Below are positions 1 through 4,962 of a DNA stretch of 7,334 nt, piece after piece. The stretch is from contig JAAZFS010000044.1 of the NCBI GenBank assembly GCA_012511615.1, positions 1 to 7,334 on the forward strand, written 5' to 3'. Source of the stretch: Elusimicrobiota bacterium (GTDB taxonomy: Bacteria > CG03 > SLGR01). A program made the translations under genes and the position numbers. Each line of letters starts with the position of its first letter. The first letter of the stretch is position 1. A model generated the notes under the pieces. The model made no database searches and was not told the origin of the DNA. It saw nothing but the letters and a program-made list of their open reading frames with translations.

Positions 1-48
1 GACCCAGATAAAGTAATTCGTAGGGCCTGGGAGAAATTTCGCGAATAA
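1..48 (+). CDS. mutS: MutS DNA mismatch repair ATPase, 3' end as read (ends at in-frame TAA)
   Basis: Only the last 15 codons before a TAA are in the window; frame 1 is the only frame open at the left edge. The residues DPDKVIRRAWEKFRE match the helix after the MutS ATPase domain, where the family usually reads V-I-x-R-A-x-x-I-L-x-x-L-E. Identity is further supported by mutL directly downstream and by the MutS-like C-terminus that continues in the same frame after the stop. As read, the product would keep the mismatch-binding and ATPase domains (outside the window) but lose its C-terminal segment, which in studied MutS proteins serves tetramerisation and partner contacts rather than basic mismatch recognition. 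MutS finds mismatches behind the replication fork and recruits MutL. The identification is fairly secure; whether the stop is genuine is uncertain. Confidence 0.72.
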   Translation, partial: DPDKVIRRAWEKFRE

Positions 49-249
49 GAAGAGAGAGAGGTAAATAATAAGAAGTTTTCCCTGCGAGAGGGAGAAAATT
101 TTTCGGAGAAATCAAAACAATTAGATTTTTCTGATGCAGAGGCAGAAAAATATAGAGAAATGATAAGAAATATTGATCTTAATTCAGTAGCTCCTCTTGA
201 TCTTATGCAGATAGTAAGGGATTGGCAGGAGGACTTGAAAAAACAATGA
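49..249 (+). pseudogene. mutS: Displaced C-terminal segment of MutS, after the in-frame stop
   Basis: Sixty-six codons stay open in the same frame as the upstream mutS end and finish at TGA 247-249, overlapping the mutL ATG as ATGA. The start is charged and linker-like. The end (PLDLMQIVRDWQEDLKKQ) has the form of the normal MutS C-terminus, where a short helix follows a conserved proline (typically TPLEALN-x-LYEL). The segment has no credible start of its own: the only in-frame ATG, at 160, leaves 29 codons and has no ribosome site. It is therefore the severed tail of mutS, not a separate gene. It may be expressed only if the TAA is a sequencing error or is read through. An AG dinucleotide run lies just after the stop (about 49-60), but the frame is the same on both sides, so a substitution explains the break better than an indel. 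Confidence 0.7.
227..233 (+). promoter_or_regulatory. Shine-Dalgarno site for mutL
   Basis: AGGAGGA lies 12 bases upstream of the ATG at 246, inside the mutS 3' end. The spacing is somewhat long but the match is strong. It favours ATG 246 over the in-frame TTG at 222, which lies upstream of this site. It would also allow mutL to be translated even if ribosomes leave mutS at the TAA at 46-48. Confidence 0.65.
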
Positions 250-1994
250 AAATTAGACTGCTTTCCCAGGAAGTATCTGAAAAAATTGCCGCCGGCGAGG
301 TTATCGAGCGGCCTTCATCCATAGTAAAAGAACTCCTTGAAAACTCTCTTGATGCTGGTGCAAAAAAAATTGACATACTTTTTGAAGAGGGGGGCAGCCG
401 TATTATAGAGGTTTCTGACGACGGGTCTGGTATGACTAAGGATGAACTCCCTCTGGCCGTAAGAAGGCATGCAACCTCAAAAATATCATCATTTGAGGAT
501 TTAGATAGGATAATGAGCATGGGTTTTAGAGGTGAGGCTCTACCATCAATAGCCGCCGTATCAAGAATGAAAATTATTTCTAGGGCTACAGGTGCCGAAG
601 AGGCTTATGAACTAAAAATGGAGGGGCCTGGAGAAGCTGAAATATATCCAGCTGCTCGTGCTTCCGGAACCTTGGTTCGAGTAGAAGATCTTTTTTTTAA
701 TCTTCCAGCCCGCAGAAAGTTTCTTAAAACTCCAAATACCGAGAGGAAGCATATAATGGATTTTGTCAAAGAAATCGCCATTATTCGTCCAGATATATAT
801 TTAAAGGTAATGAGTAGTGGTAGGGTTCTTGCTGACCATTCTCCTTCAAGCACCAAGGAGAGATTTATTGCTGCAGAGGGAAAGAAACTTTACGACAAAC
901 TACTAGAAATAGATTTTGAAAACCCTTACATTAGACTTGAGGGCTATATTAGTCATCCAGAGATATCTTTTGCAAACAGAAACAAGATGCACATATACGT
1001 TAATTCCCGGCCAGTATCTTCATCTCTTGCTCAGCACGCCATTGCCACAGCCTATAGGGAGTTTATCCCTCCTGGAAGGTTCCCAGCCATCCTCTTAAAT
1101 ATAATTATCAAACCCTCACTTATCGATATTAATATTCACCCTTCAAAGCGAGAGGTTAAATTCATAGATCAGCAGGGGGTTTATCAGATAATTAGAAAGT
1201 ATTTAACACAGGTTTTGGAAGGTTCATCAATGGTCTTTAATCTTCCTTTCAAGGAGTCAACTGAATCCAAAGACTCGCTTGCTTCTTCCCATAAAGGGTC
1301 TGGTTCTGCTATTGGCTATTCCAGAAGTCCGATTGAGGTTGATTCTTCAGCAGAGTTCAAAGAACTTGAAGTTAAAAAATCACCTATCCCCAGTTTAAGA
1401 GAAGAGTCTACTGAAGAAGTCTTCGGTATTACCCTGCGCTTTCAGTGGAATAAAAAGTATGTAGTGGGTGAAGATGAAGAGGGAATTCTTATAATTGACC
1501 AACATACGGCCTGGGAGCGGATAAATTATGAGAAGATAAAAAAAGATTTTGAGTCTGGTCATGTCCCTTCACAGGGATCACTTTTCCCTGAAATTTTTGA
1601 GCCCGGCCGGGATCGAGCCAATCTTGTCTTGGATAATTTGCCTTTATTTCAGCGCCTAGGCTTTGAAATAGAGGAGTTTGGTCCTGATATTTTCAGAATT
1701 ACAGCATTTCCATCTTCTGTTATTGTAGGCCAGGAATTGCAGGCGACTGAGGATATTCTTGACCTATTAGAGGAGGGAGGGAAGTCTCCAGATAAGACAT
1801 CCTTGAATGAAGACCTTATAAAAAGCCTAGCTTGTAGGTCATCGGTTATGGCGGGCGAACGCTTAAGTTTCGATGAGATGCGCTTGATGATAACTGAACT
1901 GATGAATTGCCAGATTCCGCATAGGTGTCCTCATGGTAGACCAGTTATTATTAGGATCAGCGAAAGCGATATGGATAAAAAATTTGGGAGATGA
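246..1994 (+). CDS. mutL: MutL DNA mismatch repair protein with endonuclease motif
   Basis: A 582-residue MutL, the full normal length. MutL is an ATP-gated dimer recruited by MutS; in bacteria lacking MutH it nicks the error-containing strand. The N-terminal GHKL ATPase is complete: E29 and N33 in KELLENSLDAGA, D58 in DDGSGM, and RHATSKI with GFRGEALPSIAAVS at about 74-106. The transducer domain ends in the HPSKREV motif (298-304). A Ser/Glu/Lys-rich linker at about 325-385 leads to the C-terminal dimerisation/nuclease domain. That domain has DQHT-x2-E-x4-E (418-429, usually DQHA), ACR (529-531), CPHGRP (561-566) and a terminal KKFGR, the set seen in endonuclease-type MutL. ATG 246 is chosen because MKIRLLSQEV aligns with the usual start and follows AGGAGGA; a longer reading from TTG 222 adds eight residues with no family support. 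The start overlaps the end of the mutS frame, and the stop overlaps the miaA start, both as ATGA. Confidence 0.97.
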   Translation: MKIRLLSQEVSEKIAAGEVIERPSSIVKELLENSLDAGAKKIDILFEEGGSRIIEVSDDGSGMTKDELPLAVRRHATSKISSFEDLDRIMSMGFRGEALPSIAAVSRMKIISRATGAEEAYELKMEGPGEAEIYPAARASGTLVRVEDLFFNLPARRKFLKTPNTERKHIMDFVKEIAIIRPDIYLKVMSSGRVLADHSPSSTKERFIAAEGKKLYDKLLEIDFENPYIRLEGYISHPEISFANRNKMHIYVNSRPVSSSLAQHAIATAYREFIPPGRFPAILLNIIIKPSLIDINIHPSKREVKFIDQQGVYQIIRKYLTQVLEGSSMVFNLPFKESTESKDSLASSHKGSGSAIGYSRSPIEVDSSAEFKELEVKKSPIPSLREESTEEVFGITLRFQWNKKYVVGEDEEGILIIDQHTAWERINYEKIKKDFESGHVPSQGSLFPEIFEPGRDRANLVLDNLPLFQRLGFEIEEFGPDIFRITAFPSSVIVGQELQATEDILDLLEEGGKSPDKTSLNEDLIKSLACRSSVMAGERLSFDEMRLMITELMNCQIPHRCPHGRPVIIRISESDMDKKFGR

Positions 1995-2875
1995 CCTTTA
2001 AGGATGTAATTATTGTGGTGGGACCCACTGCCAGCGGAAAACGTCAGCTTGCTCATGCAATTGCGCAGAATACGGGCGGAGAGATAATCTCGGCTGATTC
2101 TATGAAAATCTACCGTATGGCAGATATAGGAACATCTAAGCCCCAAAAAAAATATACCCAGGAAGTTAAATATCATCTTATAGATATCATAGAACCTGAT
2201 GAGCGTTATGACTTGGGTCAGTTTTTTTCTTCTGCCTGCGGATTGATTGATGATATGCATAAAAGAGATATTCTTCCAATAGTTTCCGGAGGTACTTCGC
2301 TTTATATATCCAAAATTATTGATGGTTTAGCTGCTATTCCTCCAGTATCTTCTAAAATTATTAAGGAATTGGAAAAAGAATCTGTAGAGAGTTTATATGC
2401 GGAATTAATGAAAGTTGATCCCGAAAGAGCCAGTGAACTTCATCCAAATATGAAGAGGCGGATTGTCCGGGCGCTCGGAGTGTTCAGGCAATCTGGAAAA
2501 AAAATGAGTCAGATGATAAAAAACACCTCTCCACCAGATTATAACACACTGACGCTTCTAATTGATTGGCCCCGCGAAAGGCTCTATGAAAGAATAAACC
2601 GTCGGGTAGACAGGATGATAGATGAAGGCCTTATAGAAGAAGTAAGACAACTCTTGCAGAAATACGGCGAAAAAGCTCCAGTATTTGAGGGAGTAGGCTA
2701 TAAGGAATTTTTACCATTTTTAAGGGGCGAGATTTTCTTGGAGGAGGCCAAGGAGGATCTTAAAAAAGCTAGTCGGCATTATGCAAGAAGGCAGCTTGTA
2801 TGGTGGCGCACAAAGAATCTTATCCGTCTTGACGGTGAAAAGCTAGTTGACTTAGGGATACTGTCTGAGGGATGA
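1991..2875 (+). CDS. miaA: MiaA tRNA dimethylallyltransferase, with an altered P-loop
   Basis: A 294-residue MiaA, which transfers a dimethylallyl group to the N6 of A37 in tRNAs reading UNN codons, in the cytoplasm. Family features are the N-terminal P-loop GPTASGK (11-17), ISADSM with the conserved Asp at 36, DIGTSKP (45-51), YHLIDIIEPDE, SGGTSLY, HPNMKRRIVRAL, GVGYKEF and the C-terminal RRQLVWWR. The residue after the P-loop lysine is Arg18 (CGT at 2042-2044) where the family has Ser or Thr. The usual Gln after ADSM/R is Lys39. Everything else looks intact, so this is probably a real MiaA, but nucleotide binding may be affected unless the base is an error. The ATG overlaps the mutL stop (ATGA). 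GGGAG sits immediately against the start, too close for normal initiation, so translation is probably coupled to mutL. mutL-miaA is a widespread gene order. Confidence 0.93.
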   Translation: MTFKDVIIVVGPTASGKRQLAHAIAQNTGGEIISADSMKIYRMADIGTSKPQKKYTQEVKYHLIDIIEPDERYDLGQFFSSACGLIDDMHKRDILPIVSGGTSLYISKIIDGLAAIPPVSSKIIKELEKESVESLYAELMKVDPERASELHPNMKRRIVRALGVFRQSGKKMSQMIKNTSPPDYNTLTLLIDWPRERLYERINRRVDRMIDEGLIEEVRQLLQKYGEKAPVFEGVGYKEFLPFLRGEIFLEEAKEDLKKASRHYARRQLVWWRTKNLIRLDGEKLVDLGILSEG

Positions 2876-2897
2876 TTTGTAATGCTAGTTTTTTGGA
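2876..2897. other. 22-bp gap between convergent miaA and rnr, no hairpin terminator seen
   Basis: The two stops face each other across 22 bp. A run of six T on the + strand (about 2890-2895) has no stable inverted repeat before it. The only nearby stem, CCGTC/GACGG at 2824-2835, lies inside miaA, has almost no loop and is not followed by a T-run. Transcription may end by Rho or continue into the opposing gene. Confidence 0.5.
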
Positions 2898-4685
2898 TTA
2901 GGCGGGGAGAAAATCTACCTGTCGTTTTTCTAAATCAATTTTTGTCAGCTTAACTTTCATTTTTTCACCAATCCGAAAGATGCGGCCACGTCTTTTTCCT
3001 TTTAGGGCAAGCTCAGCTTCATCAAAAATATAATAATCATCTTTTAAATCGCTAATATGGATTAGACCTTCAAGTCCTTCTTTGATTTCTATAAATATAC
3101 CGAAAGAAGTTATACCACTTATTATTCCTTTGAAAATTTCGCCAGTTCGTTTTTCCATATATTCCATTATCTTAAGTTCTGTAGCCTGCATTTGGGCAGA
3201 GTCTGCAGCTCTCTCCTTAGCGGAGAATTCACAGGTCCATTCTTTGAGATTTTTTCTATAAAGGTTTTCTCTTTCCTCTGAAAGTCTTCCTTTTTGAATA
3301 ATATCTGCCAGTATCCGGTGAACTATTAAATCCGGATAGCGCCTAATCGGAGAAGTAAAGTGGGTGTAGTTTTTAGTGGCCAAGGCGAAATGTCCGAGAT
3401 TTCTGGAGGAGTAGACTGCCTGCTGAAGAGAACGGAGCATCATAGTCCCGATAAGAATTTCTTCATTAGTGTTATCTATTTTTGCCAGGATTGTTTGTAG
3501 GTGCCTTGGAGTGACCTTGTTATCTGCTGGAATTGTAAAGCCAAAAGTTTTTACAAAATTTCTGAAAGCCTCCATTTTCTCGGCCTCAGGTTTTTCGTGA
3601 ACCCTAGAGATAGAGGGTATCTTGTGTTTGAAAATATAGGTGGCAACCGTTTCGTTTGCTAGGAGCATAAATTCTTCAATAATTCTTTGTGAAAAAGTTC
3701 GTTCTTCTCTTATTAGTTCTTTTACAGAACCGTTTGGATTTAGAATTATTCTTGTATCAGGAAAATTGAAATCTATGGCACCGCGTTTTTCTCTCTTCTT
3801 AATCAGAGCTTTTGTTAATTTTCTCATATCTTCGATGGTTCTTTTAAATTTGTTATCAGGTTCTTCTGCTCCCTCTAAAATTAGGTCGATTTCCTTATAG
3901 GTAAATCTTCGGTCGCTTCTTATAAGGGTCTTTGCAAATCGTGAACTGATAATATTTCCATCATTTTTTACTTTAACAAATACGCTCAATGCTAGTTTGT
4001 CCTCACCTGGCTTTAGTGAACAGAGATCGTTGGATAAAGCTTCTGGTAGCATAGGTATAACTTTTCCAGGAAGATAGACGCTGGTTGCTCTTTCAAAAGC
4101 TGCTTTATCTATTGCAGATTCTTCTCTTACAAAATAAGAGACATCTGCAATATGTACTCCCAACTCAAAAAAATCCTTTTCTCTCTTTATGGAGATTGCG
4201 TCGTCAAAATCTTTAGAATCATCGGGGTCAATGGTAATGGTTAAGAGGTCTCTCAAGTCCTCTCTGTTTTTTTCTTTTTGAAGTTTATGGGTTTTTTGGA
4301 GCTCCCTTGCCTCGTTAATTACGGATTTGTCAAAGTCTGGCTTAATATTTGCTTTGATAAGAGTAACAGCAAGTTCAGTATTGTATGTTCCACTTTTACC
4401 TATAATTTCCTTGATACTTCCTATTGCCCGATTATGCTTTGTCGGCATTTTTTCAATATGGATAACTACACGGTCTCCATCTGTAACTTTTTTGAGAAGT
4501 GGATTCTTGGAGAGGTTGATTATATCTGACGAGCCGAGTGGATGAAATCCCTCCACTCCTCTTTTCTTAAAATAAGTTCCTACCACTTCAATTGAAGCTC
4601 TTTTAAGGATTTTAAGTATTCGTCCTTCGGGTTTAGGACTATTTATTCCGGAGGTTATTTTAACTTCAACTATATCATTATCCAT
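2898..4685 (-). CDS. rnr: RNase R/RNase II-family 3'-5' exoribonuclease, main frame
   Basis: A 595-residue frame covering most of an RNase R-type enzyme, a processive magnesium-dependent 3'-5' exoribonuclease that degrades structured RNA in the cytoplasm. Up to about residue 145 there is the end of the first cold-shock domain (DNDIVEVKI at the very start) and the second one. The RNB catalytic domain spans about 146-470, with metal-binding aspartates D153, D159, D161 and D162 in DPDDSKDFDDA and the catalytic Arg region TSPIRRYPD at 444-452. A C-terminal S1 RNA-binding domain runs from about 512 to the end (GISGITSFGIFIEI-type core, GLIHISDL); the lysine-rich tail of many RNase R proteins is absent. 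ATG 4685 is the only good start codon in frame, but it lacks a Shine-Dalgarno site and falls inside the first cold-shock domain. The missing N-terminus is encoded just upstream in another frame, so the true gene probably begins near 4860. RNase R is preferred to RNase II because of the domain order, but the split makes the exact class less certain. Confidence 0.9.
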   Translation of the reverse strand: MDNDIVEVKITSGINSPKPEGRILKILKRASIEVVGTYFKKRGVEGFHPLGSSDIINLSKNPLLKKVTDGDRVVIHIEKMPTKHNRAIGSIKEIIGKSGTYNTELAVTLIKANIKPDFDKSVINEARELQKTHKLQKEKNREDLRDLLTITIDPDDSKDFDDAISIKREKDFFELGVHIADVSYFVREESAIDKAAFERATSVYLPGKVIPMLPEALSNDLCSLKPGEDKLALSVFVKVKNDGNIISSRFAKTLIRSDRRFTYKEIDLILEGAEEPDNKFKRTIEDMRKLTKALIKKREKRGAIDFNFPDTRIILNPNGSVKELIREERTFSQRIIEEFMLLANETVATYIFKHKIPSISRVHEKPEAEKMEAFRNFVKTFGFTIPADNKVTPRHLQTILAKIDNTNEEILIGTMMLRSLQQAVYSSRNLGHFALATKNYTHFTSPIRRYPDLIVHRILADIIQKGRLSEERENLYRKNLKEWTCEFSAKERAADSAQMQATELKIMEYMEKRTGEIFKGIISGITSFGIFIEIKEGLEGLIHISDLKDDYYIFDEAELALKGKRRGRIFRIGEKMKVKLTKIDLEKRQVDFLPA

Positions 4686-4701
4686 GACCGTCAGTTGATT
4701 T

Positions 4702-4860
4702 TTACGGCTTATATATGTCAGGTTTTATTCCGTCGCTTCTAATGAGAAAAGCAAAGCCTGCCCGGTTTTTGTCTATTTTTCCTTGGATTGTAATTTTTTT
4801 AGTAATGTGAAAATTCCTGTCTTTTTTTAAGTATTGTATAAATAATTCTTTACGGCTCAA
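4702..4860 (-). pseudogene. rnr: N-terminal part of rnr in a different frame (52 codons, then TAA)
   Basis: From TTG 4860 this frame reads LSRKELFIQYLKKDRNFH, then GKIDKNRAGFAFLIRSDG and KPDIYKP, and stops at TAA 4704-4702. G-x-I-x5-GFAF followed by DIY-x-P is the recognisable beginning of the first cold-shock domain of RNase R, where families read GFGFV and DIF(I/V)P before AM-x-GD-x-V. The second half of that pattern, VMDNDIVEVKI, is in the main rnr frame, offset by +1. Both frames are open between 4702 and 4724, so the shift lies there. Reconnecting them gives a protein of about 650 residues that lacks only the N-terminal winged-helix domain of longer RNase R proteins. The start could be TTG 4860 or GTG 4866; there is no ATG and no clear ribosome site. 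This is too short to be an independent gene. Confidence 0.72.
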
Positions 4861-4867
4861 CTGCACG

Positions 4868-4876
4868 ATTGTATCA
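4868..4876 (-). promoter_or_regulatory. Extended -10 promoter for rnr
   Basis: On the minus strand the sequence reads TGATACAAT, the TG-n-TATAAT extended -10 form with one mismatch. No good -35 box is present at 16-18 bp, which is acceptable for extended -10 promoters. Transcription would start near 4861-4862, at or one to two bases before the TTG at 4860, giving an almost leaderless rnr mRNA and supporting a start upstream of ATG 4685. Confidence 0.5.
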
Positions 4877-4880
4877 GAGT

Positions 4881-4905
4881 GTCACAATAAGCCATGAAGT
4901 CACAA
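4881..4905. repeat. Direct repeat GTCACAA, two copies 18 bp apart
   Basis: GTCACAA occurs at 4881-4887 and 4899-4905 on the + strand. The copies lie between the divergent promoters and surround the -35 region of the rnr promoter. They could be a regulator site acting on one or both genes. With only seven bases per copy, chance is a real alternative. Confidence 0.3.
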
Positions 4906-4924
4906 CTTGATAGCCTTTGAGGAT

Positions 4925-4953
4925 TTGACAATTAAGAACATTTTAATTATATT
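4925..4953 (+). promoter_or_regulatory. Sigma70-type promoter for the exported protein gene
   Basis: A perfect TTGACA -35 box (4925-4930) is followed after 17 bp by TATATT (4948-4953), one mismatch from TATAAT. Transcription should begin near 4959-4961, two to four bases before the ATG at 4963. This predicts a leaderless mRNA, in line with the absence of any Shine-Dalgarno sequence in the T-rich stretch upstream of that ATG. Confidence 0.68.
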
Positions 4954-4962
4954 TTTTTCATA

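Noticed and set aside
46..48. TAA reassigned to an amino acid in this organism
   Set aside because: The rnr break still needs a frame change, and the main rnr frame ends at a TAA exactly where the S1 domain ends. A single substitution is simpler.
222..245. Longer mutL start at TTG 222 (eight extra residues)
   Set aside because: The AGGAGGA site lies downstream of it, the extra residues have no family counterpart, and MKIRLL at 246 is the normal MutL beginning.
160..249. A separate small gene from ATG 160 at the mutS end
   Set aside because: It has 29 codons and no ribosome site, and the residues match the MutS C-terminus in the same frame.
203..856. Minus-strand open frames over the mutL N-terminus (203-520 and 605-856)
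   Set aside because: They are antisense to a strongly conserved ATPase domain and have no recognisable protein features.
1931..2260. 109-codon minus-strand frame across the mutL/miaA junction
   Set aside because: It is antisense to two well-identified genes, and its product has no coherent motif or signal.
2824..2835. CCGTC-TT-GACGG hairpin as a terminator for miaA
   Set aside because: It lies within the coding region, has a two-base loop and no T-run follows.
3640..4545. Plus-strand open frames inside rnr
   Set aside because: They are shadows of the RNase catalytic and cold-shock domains on the other strand.
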